From: Chloroflexota bacterium
GTDB lineage: Bacteria; Chloroflexota; Chloroflexia; Chloroflexales; Herpetosiphonaceae
Length of the DNA: 64,000 bases
Assembly: GCA_020161265.1 (NCBI GenBank)
Contig: JAIUOC010000006.1
Location: 401,547-465,546, forward strand
Direction: 5' to 3'
The notes beneath the pieces were generated by a model. The model was not told the origin of the DNA, made no database searches, and worked only from the letters and a program-made list of their open reading frames with translations. Within the stretch, counting starts at the first letter, position 1. Each line of letters starts with the position of its first letter. This document shows, piece by piece, positions 26,346-33,861 of the stretch. A program made the position numbers and the translations under genes.

Positions 26346-29300
26346 ATGGCAGGGAACCAAGCAATTTTTGACCGTGCGTTAGAACAATATCAGCTTGCCT
26401 CACGGGCTGGCGATTGGAACAAAGCTTTAACCGAAGCTGCTCGGGCCATGACCGAATTTTCAACTCACGAGCAGGCTCGGATTGCTGTCGCCACCGCGTT
26501 GTTTCATACCAATAAGCTGCCACAATCGTTACAATTGTGGCAGGAGTTGCTCAAGCGTAATCCAGATAATCCGGTTTTTACCGAATATATTGCCAAGATT
26601 TATCGCGCTCAAGGTGATACCGATCAAGCCATCGAGCTGTTTATGCAGTTGGCCGAACGTTTGATCGCCCAAAAATTGCCTTTGAAGGCAGTGCGAGCTT
26701 ATCGCGATATTTTGGATATTCACCCCAGCCACGAAGAAGCCCGCGTGCGCTTGGCGATGGTGCTAGCTGAATCTGGCGATAAACCTGGCGCAATCCGTGA
26801 ATATTTGCATCTGGGTCAGCAATTTTATGATGCTGAACAATACGATGCTGCTGATGAAGCCGCCGTCGAAGCCCTCAACGTAGACCCCGCTAGCCTCTCG
26901 GCCCAAGAATTCAAGAAGAAAGTTGATTTGGCACGGCAGGCCTTAATTACTGCCGCCACAGGCGATCAATTGCCCGACCAAGGTCGTTTGCAAACCAAAG
27001 AACAAATCGAACGTGCAGTCAACGAGGCGATTGAGTATCAAAATAATGGGTTGCTGGAGCAAGCCGCCCAAATGTATGAACGGGTGGTTGACGTGCTGCC
27101 CGAACGCGCCGACATGCAATATAGCTTGGGCTTGATTTACGATGAGCTTGAGCGACATAAAGATGCCTTGCGGGTGCTCGAAATTGCCAGCCATAACGAT
27201 GAATACGCCCTATCCGCCCACTTTGCGATTGGTACAATCTACCAAAAGCTTGGCCAAATGGAACGTGCCGCCCAAGAGTTCGAGCAAGCGATTCGCTACG
27301 TCGATTTGCAATCGATCGGCAAAGAAGAAGCCAACGATTTGATCGATATGTACGAAGCAACCTCGGCGATCTATCTTGAACTAGGCGATGTGGCGCGGGC
27401 AGCCTCGTTGTATTCAACCTTGGCGGGCTTTTTGCAGGGCAAACGTTGGGGCGCAGAACAAGCGGCGCAATATAATGCCAAGGCCAAGGAACTGACCGAC
27501 CGCAGCATGATGTCGAAATTGCGCATGCTTGGCACGGGGATTTTGAACGCGCCGCCACCTGAAGAGGCTGTGCCTGAACCACAGACCGAAACCTGGGGCA
27601 AAATGCCCTCGATCACCGATTTCCTCAGCCCCAAAAGCCGTGTCGAAGCTAGCCCAGCCGATGATATGGCCAGCCTTGAGGCCTTGATTAGCGGTAATGC
27701 TAGCCCAGCGCCCCAAACGATGCTGACCGATATTGACCCGCTTGATGTGCTGGCCGCCAATTTGCCACCAGCTGGCGAAGTGCATTTTGCGCCGCTCACG
27801 CCGATTGATACCGAAGGCCGCAGCGAGCGGATTCAGCGTTTGGTTGAGGCCAGCGAATCGTTTGCTGAGCAAAATTTCTTGTATGCGGCGCTCGATGCCT
27901 GCCATGAAATTATTCGCTACGATCTGGAGTTTTATGCGATTCACCTGCGGATGGCCGAAATTCTCGAACGTTTGGGGCGCATGGATCAAGCACTCGCTAA
28001 GCTCAATTTGTTGATCGAAACCTACAAAGCACGAGGCGAAACCCACAAGGCAATTGGGGTTTATCACAAACTGATCGATCTCTCGGCTGATAGCACGATC
28101 ATTCGGGCTGAATTGGCCGAGGTATTGCGCAAACAAGGCCGTAGCGATGAGGCCGCTGAGCAGTTGGCCTATGTGGCTAACCAACAATTCCGCCAAGGTC
28201 AAACCGTCAAAGCCTTGGAGCAATTTCGCAAGTTGTTGGAATGGGCACCTGATAGCGTCAATTTACGTGCTCAATATGGTCAAGTATTGCTCAAACTCGA
28301 ACGTTGGGAAGCAGCCTTGGAAGAATTCCGCCGGGTCATTGTGCAAAAGCCCGATGATTTGGTGGTGATGGCCCAAGCCAATATTGCCCTCGCCATGATG
28401 GGCGAATTCCCCGATGCGATTTGGGATTCAGTCGCCGCCTTAATTCAAAAACTGGCTAGCAATCCGCAACAGCTTAACGATGTGCAAGCCGAATATCGCG
28501 CCGTCACCTTGATTACTGATCGGGCGATTATTCAGTTTCTCTTGGGATTGATTCAGCAATCAACCAAGCAACATCCGGCGGCAATGCACTCGTTCAATCA
28601 AGCGCTTGAGTTGCTCGAAATTGATGCTGATCCCTTGGTTCCGCCAGTGCTGGTTTATCAAGCGATTGCCGATAGCTACATTGCCGAGGGTAATGCTGCT
28701 GGCTCAATCGAGCAACTACGCAAAATCGAGGCAATTTTGGTGACTGGCACTGTGCCAGCCATGAGCACCAAGCATGCCTTTGCCCAACCCTTCAACGAGG
28801 GCGAGTTGCAACGGCGTTTGGCCGAAGCCTATGCCGCCAACGAGAATTTCGAAGGGGCAATTCAGGCCTTGCAACGGGTCAAGCAATTGTTGCCCTACGA
28901 CCGCCAAGCCTACACCAAATTGGCTGATATTTACTTCCGCCAAGGCCGCCTAAACGAAGCCTTGACCCAGCTTGATGAGTTGGCAACTTACTACGAAAGC
29001 CAAAGTCAGCTTGATCGCGCCTTGGAGATTTTGGCCACGGGCTTGCAATTAGCCCCCAAGAATATCCCGATCAAGTCACGTCATGCCCAGCTGATGATGC
29101 GGCGCGGCTATCTTGATGAGGGCTTGGCTGGCTTGGATGAATTGGCCGAGTTGCAGCGCAAACAAGGCTTGGTCAAAGATGCAGTGGCCAGTATTCAGCA
29201 GGTCGCTGATGTTTATTGGACGTTGGGTAAGGTTGATAAGGCTGCCGAGATGTACAACAAAATTGTACAGATCGCACCTAATGACACCGAAGCCCGCCAA

Positions 29301-29618
29301 CATTTGGTGAGCTTTAGCATTCTTTCGTTGCGCACCAAAGATGCGATTACTCAACTGCGTGAAATTGCGCGGCTCTCAATTCAACAACGCAACTACGAAG
29401 AAGCGATTGCTTCCTATCACCAAGTGATTGCGCTCGATCAAAAAGATGCCGATGCCTACGAGCAATTGGCCGATGTGCTGATGCGGGTTCAGGAGTATGG
29501 TCAGGCCGTTCGTACCTATAAACAATTGGCGAAATTGTTGCCCGATGATGATCGGGTGGAAGCTTTGCAAAGCGCCGCCCAACGCATGCTCGATCAGCAA
29601 CAGGTGGCCAAAGGCTAG
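26346..29618 (+). CDS. Large TPR-repeat protein
   Basis: 1090 aa from the ATG at 26346, preceded by GGGGG. The protein is almost wholly tetratricopeptide repeats, such as DNPVFTEYIAKIYRAQGDTD, ERADMQYSLGLIYDELERHK, DRQAYTKLADIYFRQGRLNE and DADAYEQLADVLMRVQEYGQ. Two repeat blocks are separated by a Pro/Ser-rich linker, about residues 400-490 (PPPEEAVPEPQTETWGKMPS). No signal peptide or membrane span is seen, so it is a cytoplasmic scaffold by appearance. Its partner is unknown. It follows the DnaD-DnaC pair by 103 bases and has its own terminator. Confidence 0.9.
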   Translation: MAGNQAIFDRALEQYQLASRAGDWNKALTEAARAMTEFSTHEQARIAVATALFHTNKLPQSLQLWQELLKRNPDNPVFTEYIAKIYRAQGDTDQAIELFMQLAERLIAQKLPLKAVRAYRDILDIHPSHEEARVRLAMVLAESGDKPGAIREYLHLGQQFYDAEQYDAADEAAVEALNVDPASLSAQEFKKKVDLARQALITAATGDQLPDQGRLQTKEQIERAVNEAIEYQNNGLLEQAAQMYERVVDVLPERADMQYSLGLIYDELERHKDALRVLEIASHNDEYALSAHFAIGTIYQKLGQMERAAQEFEQAIRYVDLQSIGKEEANDLIDMYEATSAIYLELGDVARAASLYSTLAGFLQGKRWGAEQAAQYNAKAKELTDRSMMSKLRMLGTGILNAPPPEEAVPEPQTETWGKMPSITDFLSPKSRVEASPADDMASLEALISGNASPAPQTMLTDIDPLDVLAANLPPAGEVHFAPLTPIDTEGRSERIQRLVEASESFAEQNFLYAALDACHEIIRYDLEFYAIHLRMAEILERLGRMDQALAKLNLLIETYKARGETHKAIGVYHKLIDLSADSTIIRAELAEVLRKQGRSDEAAEQLAYVANQQFRQGQTVKALEQFRKLLEWAPDSVNLRAQYGQVLLKLERWEAALEEFRRVIVQKPDDLVVMAQANIALAMMGEFPDAIWDSVAALIQKLASNPQQLNDVQAEYRAVTLITDRAIIQFLLGLIQQSTKQHPAAMHSFNQALELLEIDADPLVPPVLVYQAIADSYIAEGNAAGSIEQLRKIEAILVTGTVPAMSTKHAFAQPFNEGELQRRLAEAYAANENFEGAIQALQRVKQLLPYDRQAYTKLADIYFRQGRLNEALTQLDELATYYESQSQLDRALEILATGLQLAPKNIPIKSRHAQLMMRRGYLDEGLAGLDELAELQRKQGLVKDAVASIQQVADVYWTLGKVDKAAEMYNKIVQIAPNDTEARQHLVSFSILSLRTKDAITQLREIARLSIQQRNYEEAIASYHQVIALDQKDADAYEQLADVLMRVQEYGQAVRTYKQLAKLLPDDDRVEALQSAAQRMLDQQQVAKG

Positions 29619-29646
29619 CATTCTACGAAACTTGGCAAATTCAAAG

Positions 29647-29678
29647 CAGCGCTGAAGCCTTGTGCTCGGCGCTGTTTT
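29647..29678 (+). terminator. Intrinsic terminator of the TPR gene
   Basis: Arms CAGCGCTGA (29647-29655) and TCGGCGCTG (29666-29674) with one wobble, followed by TTTT. It lies 29 bases past the stop. Confidence 0.75.
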
Positions 29679-29715
29679 GGTTAATGGCTTGAGACAATCA
29701 AGGAGCAGGTTGGCT

Positions 29716-30552
29716 ATGCAAGCGCCGCTTAATCGCGAAACCGTGCATTTTTGGCAGGATCGGGTGTTGAATAATTTGGAGTTGTTGCATGCCCACTATA
29801 TTACCCAGCGTTTTGCGCCGCATAGCCATGAAGAGTTTGCGATTGGGGTGATTGAGGCTGGTGGTCAGGCCTTTACTTATCAGCGGCGCTCGGAGTGGCT
29901 TATGCCCGCTGGCAGTATTGCGGTGATTAATCCGCAGGTGGTGCATACTGGTCATGCTGCTACACCCCAAGGCTGGGTCTATCGCATGTTTTATCCCCCA
30001 GTTCAAATCCTACAGCAAGCTGCTAGCCAATTAGCTGGGCGCAATCAAACAATCCCCTTTTTTCCTCAGCCAGTGATTCATGACCCATTTTTGATGCAGC
30101 GCCTGCTCCAACTCCATCAATTGTTGGAAGACCCCAGCACCACCGCGCTCGAACGCGAATCGCGCTTGCTCTGGACGATGGCGCAACTGATTATTCGCCA
30201 TGCCCAAAGCAAACCAGCGCTTAACGCCCAGCAAATGCATCCCAAAGCAGTAACGACGATTCGTGAATATTTGGCGGTGCACTATGCCGATTCAATTTCG
30301 CTTGAGCAACTGGCCCAATTGGTCAATTTAAGTCCGTTTCATACACTGCGGCTGTTTCGCCAAGCAACTGGCCTGCCACCCCATGGCTACCTGATTCAAC
30401 TGCGAATCAATCAGGCAAAACAGCTGTTACATACTCAGTTGCCCTTGGCCGAGGTAGCCGTTCAAACCGGATTTAGCGACCAAAGTCATTTGAACCGCCA
30501 TTTCAAGCGCGTATTAGGCGTTACCCCGCTGCAATATCGCCGCCAAGGCTAA
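29716..30552 (+). CDS. AraC-family transcriptional regulator (cupin + HTH)
   Basis: 278 aa. The N-terminal cupin starts NRETVHFWQDRVLNNLELLH and has RFAPHSHEEFAIGVIEAGGQ, the sugar/amino-acid binding pocket type. The C-terminal double HTH is clear: SLEQLAQLVNLSPFHTLRLF and then LAEVAVQTGFSDQSHLNRHFKRVLGVTP. ATG at 29716 is chosen over upstream in-frame starts because the cupin begins there and AGCAGG precedes it. The gene lies 82 bases before azlC in the same direction, so it likely regulates AzlCD export. Confidence 0.92.
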   Translation: MQAPLNRETVHFWQDRVLNNLELLHAHYITQRFAPHSHEEFAIGVIEAGGQAFTYQRRSEWLMPAGSIAVINPQVVHTGHAATPQGWVYRMFYPPVQILQQAASQLAGRNQTIPFFPQPVIHDPFLMQRLLQLHQLLEDPSTTALERESRLLWTMAQLIIRHAQSKPALNAQQMHPKAVTTIREYLAVHYADSISLEQLAQLVNLSPFHTLRLFRQATGLPPHGYLIQLRINQAKQLLHTQLPLAEVAVQTGFSDQSHLNRHFKRVLGVTPLQYRRQG

Positions 30553-30634
30553 ATTAGCAAGATCATCCAAGCAATTAATCTTCGATCAAGCTATGCTCAA
30601 TTAAATCGTAGTTTACAAGCTTTGGAGCAGCGCC

Positions 30635-31321
30635 ATGCACTCAATTTCTGCTAGCTTTCGCGCTGGAATTCGCGCGTTTTTGCCGATTGCCGTGGGGATT
30701 ATCCCATTTGCCTTGATTTCGGGCATTGCCGCAATGAGTGTTGGCTTATCGATTCCCCAAGCTATTGCCATGTCGATGATTGTGTTTGCTGGCTCGGCTC
30801 AGTTGGTGGCGATGCAGCTCTTGGCTGAGCATACCCCGATGCTCTTGATCATCCTGACGACCCTGATTATTAATTTGCGCTTTGTGATGTATAGCGCCTC
30901 ATTGGCCGACCACTTGGCTCAATTGAAGCGGCGCTGGAAGTTGCTTAGTGCCTATTTGCTGACTGATCAGGCTTATGCTTTGGCGATTAGCCTCTATCAG
31001 CGCAAACCCCACATGCACTACAAACCATGGTTTTACCTTGGCGCGGCAATCAGTATGTGGATTACTTGGCAAATTGGGGCGGTAGTTGGGATGTTCGTTG
31101 GCCAGCAATTTCCGGCCAGTTGGCAACTCGATTTCACAATTCCACTGACCTTTATTGCTTTGGCTATGCCTGCGATCAAAAATCGCCGCTTGGCGGCGGT
31201 GGCCCTTTGCGCCGCGATTATGGCAGGAGCCACGGCTATGTTGCCCTATAAATTGGGCTTGGTGTTGAGTGTTTTGGTGGGGGTTGGGCTTGGTTTATAC
31301 CTTGAAGGGCGGCAGGCATGA
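30635..31321 (+). CDS. azlC: AzlC-family branched-chain amino acid exporter, large subunit
   Basis: 228-aa integral membrane protein with about six spans. The signature GIRAFLPIAVGIIPFALISG at the N-terminus, MIVFAGSAQLVAMQLL, LTTLIINLRFVMYSASLADH and the AYLLTDQAYALAI segment are typical of AzlC. With AzlD it exports branched-chain amino acids or analogues. ATG at 30635 follows GGAG. Its last four bases overlap the azlD start (ATGA), so the subunits are made in fixed ratio. Confidence 0.93.
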   Translation: MHSISASFRAGIRAFLPIAVGIIPFALISGIAAMSVGLSIPQAIAMSMIVFAGSAQLVAMQLLAEHTPMLLIILTTLIINLRFVMYSASLADHLAQLKRRWKLLSAYLLTDQAYALAISLYQRKPHMHYKPWFYLGAAISMWITWQIGAVVGMFVGQQFPASWQLDFTIPLTFIALAMPAIKNRRLAAVALCAAIMAGATAMLPYKLGLVLSVLVGVGLGLYLEGRQA

Positions 31322-31629
31322 TGATTTTACTGCTGATTATTGGCATGGGCTGTGTGACATTTTTGCTGCGGCTCTCGTTTATTAGCGTTGCAGGCAAAAC
31401 CAGCATGCCTCAATGGTTGCAACGCTGTTTGCAATTTGTGCCAATTGCCGTGCTGATGGCAATTATTGTGCCCGATTTAATCTATCAACAGCATCGTTAT
31501 CAATTGCTCAACAATAATGAGCGCTTGATTGCTGGCTTGGTCGCGGCCTTGGTTGCTTGGAAAACCAATAATGTGCTGCTGACGATTGGGACGGGCATGG
31601 GTTTGTTGTGGCTGTTGCAGAGCCTGTAG
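31318..31629 (+). CDS. azlD: AzlD-family exporter, small subunit
   Basis: 103-aa membrane protein with four hydrophobic segments: ILLLIIGMGCVTFLLRLSF, CLQFVPIAVLMAIIVPDL, LIAGLVAALVAWKT and VLLTIGTGMGLLWLLQ. The T-F-L-L-R start and the internal P-x-A-V-L-x-A pattern are AzlD-like. It pairs with AzlC through a four-base ATGA overlap and ends just before a long hairpin. Confidence 0.92.
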   Translation: MMILLLIIGMGCVTFLLRLSFISVAGKTSMPQWLQRCLQFVPIAVLMAIIVPDLIYQQHRYQLLNNNERLIAGLVAALVAWKTNNVLLTIGTGMGLLWLLQSL

Positions 31630-31634
31630 AATTT

Positions 31635-31678
31635 CCCTCGCTCCCTTCTCACACGATGGCGGGAGAAGGAAGTGAGGG
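31635..31678 (+). terminator. Long hairpin downstream of azlD
   Basis: Arms CCCTCGCTCCCTTCTC (31635-31650) and GAGAAGGAAGTGAGGG (31663-31678) match at 14 of 16 positions. It lies six bases after the stop. No T-run; the same GGGAGA/CCCTC text recurs near 24.6 and 39.3 kb, so this is also a repeat family member. Confidence 0.6.
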
Positions 31679-31705
31679 GCTAATCAATCAGTAATTAAAC
31701 ATCTA

Positions 31706-31737
31706 AACTTCGCGCTCTTCGCGTCCTTCGTGGTTTC
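31706..31737. repeat. CTTCGCG/CTTCGTG array
   Basis: CTTCGCGCTCTTCGCGTCC followed by TTCGTGGTTTCG: three 9-10 base units of the family seen at 9422, 14190, 19574, 40862 and 57857. Confidence 0.7.
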
Positions 31738-31777
31738 GCTGACTGAATCCTGCCACCTTATTTGCTAGTTTTCAGGC

Positions 31778-32806
31778 TCAGCGATCGGTTGGTGGTGGCA
31801 ATTGGTCGCTTGTGCCCTGCATCGCGCTGACTTGCACCCAGCCAACAATATTGGAGCTACCGCGCACAAAACCCTCATACCAGCCATCACGCTGGCGAAA
31901 TGGCATAAAACGTTGATCTTCTTCCAGCGTATGCAACACCCGCGCTTCGGTATCAGGCGCTGAATGCACGGTCACGTCGGCAGTTTTGGGGCGCTGAATC
32001 GCATATTCAATCACTCGCAACGCTTCTAAATCATTGGGATCGTGCAGTTCGAGGTAGCGCAGCAAGCCATTGGCGATGCTCTGAGCAATTACATCTGATT
32101 GATTGAGCATAAACGCTCGATCCGTGGGATTGGTCAAAAAGCCCATTTCAACGATCACGGCTGGGGTGGTTGGGGCGATCGCGTTGCGATGTCGTCGCCA
32201 ACTAAAGGCATAGTAGCCGCGCATATTGGCGGTAATCGCCGAATCTTGAGGCATATCAGTGCCAGCGGCATATTCGCTAACTAAACTATCGAGCAATAAT
32301 AAACTGGCTTCAGAGGCTCGCCAAGGAGTGGCCATTTTGAAGCCGCGACTGCTGGTGCTGGTCGAACCATCGGCATGAATCGAGATAAAAGCATCGGCTT
32401 TGTAGGCAACTGGCACGGTCGCAGGCAACAGATCGACCGTAATCCCCTCGGCCTCAAGCAAGGCTTTAACTTGCTCGGCAACTGGCAAGTTCACATCCGA
32501 TTCGGTAATGCCATTGACGAATGCGCCAGTTGAGGTGCGAAATTTAGCCAAATCATCGGGTAAATCTTCGGTTTGCCAATGGCCAACTTGAATTCCGACC
32601 CGTGGTGGTTGGGGCACGGGTGTTTCAGTTGGCGGGGCTGGGGTCGCACTTGGTGCTGGAGTCGCTGTCGGCACAACCCTGGTCGGGGCGCTGGTGGCGA
32701 TCGCGATTTGCTGCACTGCAGCAGGTTTGGGAGCTTCAACAAGTATAGCAGCATCGCTACAGCCTACAACGAACAAAGTGCCAACAATCAATGACCAGCG
32801 TTTCAT
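31778..32806 (-). CDS. Lipoprotein N-acetylmuramoyl-L-alanine amidase (Amidase_3)
   Basis: 342-aa cell-wall hydrolase. A lipoprotein signal ends with VVGC (Cys16). A Pro/Thr/Ala linker (residues 38-70) leads to the zinc amidase: GHWQT with the first His, the Glu in GITESDVNLPVAE, SIHADGS with the second His, and VEMGFLTNPTD with the catalytic Glu. A C-terminal SH3-like domain follows (DVTVHSAPDTEARVLHTLEE, DGWYEGFVRGSSNIVGWVQV), probably binding the wall. It cuts the lactyl-alanine bond of peptidoglycan outside the membrane. ATG at 32806 follows AAGGAA. Confidence 0.93.
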   Translation of the reverse strand: MKRWSLIVGTLFVVGCSDAAILVEAPKPAAVQQIAIATSAPTRVVPTATPAPSATPAPPTETPVPQPPRVGIQVGHWQTEDLPDDLAKFRTSTGAFVNGITESDVNLPVAEQVKALLEAEGITVDLLPATVPVAYKADAFISIHADGSTSTSSRGFKMATPWRASEASLLLLDSLVSEYAAGTDMPQDSAITANMRGYYAFSWRRHRNAIAPTTPAVIVEMGFLTNPTDRAFMLNQSDVIAQSIANGLLRYLELHDPNDLEALRVIEYAIQRPKTADVTVHSAPDTEARVLHTLEEDQRFMPFRQRDGWYEGFVRGSSNIVGWVQVSAMQGTSDQLPPPTDR

Positions 32807-32819
32807 CGGGTGGTTCCTT

Positions 32820-32955
32820 GTATGGATGGGGGTTGGTTGTTGGGGGTCGGGGATTGGTTATCTGTATATTGCATGAGCCATGTTTTTAACCATCATCTGC
32901 CTTAACATCTATAAAACCTTCCGAATTCCGAACCCTGATTCCCGATCCCCAATAA
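32820..32955. repeat. Opposed G-rich repeat fragments
   Basis: GGGGGTTGGTTGTTGGGGG text (32827-32848) and, in inverted orientation, CCCTGATTCCCGATCCCC (32934-32951). These match the GGGGATCGG units at 19480-19565. Confidence 0.55.
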
Positions 32956-32988
32956 TTAAAAGATTAACATGGCTTTGCACTTAATTGC

Positions 32989-33017
32989 TTGACACAAAGA
33001 TTAAGGTTGAGCATATA
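32989..33017 (+). promoter_or_regulatory. Candidate promoter of the response regulator gene
   Basis: TTGACA (32989-32994), 17 bases, CATATA (33012-33017); ATATAT at spacing 18 is an alternative -10. The ATG lies at 33047. Confidence 0.5.
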
Positions 33018-33046
33018 TTTGATGATAATTGGCTAAGGATTCTCCC

Positions 33047-33793
33047 ATGCAGACAATCCAAACATTGGTGGTTGAAGATCATCCGGCATTGCGGGCGGCG
33101 ATGGTTGCTGGGTTGCAGGCTACCAAAGAGATAACCGTGATCGGCGAGGCTGGTAGCGGCGAGGATGCAATTGAATGGTGTGCTCAACATACGCCGCAAG
33201 CTATTTTGATGGATGTGGCCTTGGCCAGTCAACTCAATGGCATTCAAGCAGCAGTGATTATTCGCCGTGAGCATCCGCGGATTCCGGTGGTGTTTTATTC
33301 GATCCAAGATGATGATGCCTATTATCGCGATTTCCAGCGTTCGGGCATTCTAAGCCACTATGCGTATGTGCGCAAAAGCAACTACTTACTACCAGCGATG
33401 GTTGCCCCGCTGCTGCGCGATGCCTTTCAAGGCCGAGCCTTTATCGATCCCGATATTGCTAGCCGAGTGCAAGAAGTTCGCCACCGCGATGAGCAATCGG
33501 CGCTTGATTTGCTTGAGCCAGCCGAGCGCGAAGTGATGACCTTGGTGGCCCATGGCTTTACCAATGATCAAATTGCCCAGCGCTTGGGTTTTCGTGATGC
33601 CCGCGCAGTTAGCCGCATCAATGGCCAAATTTATACAGCCTGGGGCTTGAATGAAAATACGACTGATGAAAAAGTGGCGCGTACTCGGGCAACGATTATT
33701 TTTTACGAGCGTCAACTGATTGTCTGGGATGAAGAAGGACGCGGGCGGGCCTATATGCCCGATGGTCAGTGGCAAGCACGCTGGAACGATTAA
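33047..33793 (+). CDS. Response regulator with REC and LuxR/NarL-like HTH domains
   Basis: 248 aa. The receiver domain has TLVVEDHPALR (acidic pocket), LMDVALASQLNG with the phosphoacceptor Asp, and VVFYSIQ and YVRKSN for the Ser and Lys of the switch. The output part begins LLEPAEREVMTLVAHGFTND, matching the first LuxR-family HTH helix, but the recognition segment AVSRINGQIYTAWGLNENTT carries an insertion, so target recognition may be non-standard. ATG at 33047 follows AAGGA. No sensor kinase is adjacent, so it is an orphan regulator. Confidence 0.85.
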   Translation: MQTIQTLVVEDHPALRAAMVAGLQATKEITVIGEAGSGEDAIEWCAQHTPQAILMDVALASQLNGIQAAVIIRREHPRIPVVFYSIQDDDAYYRDFQRSGILSHYAYVRKSNYLLPAMVAPLLRDAFQGRAFIDPDIASRVQEVRHRDEQSALDLLEPAEREVMTLVAHGFTNDQIAQRLGFRDARAVSRINGQIYTAWGLNENTTDEKVARTRATIIFYERQLIVWDEEGRGRAYMPDGQWQARWND

Positions 33794-33861
33794 GCAAATT
33801 GCCAATTTGTTGCATATAATGTGCTATACATACGAGTTTACCCATTTGATGGGAGATTAAG

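Noticed and set aside
33800..33861. TATAAT near 33818 as the pulA promoter
   Set aside because: No -35 at acceptable spacing was found; left unassigned.
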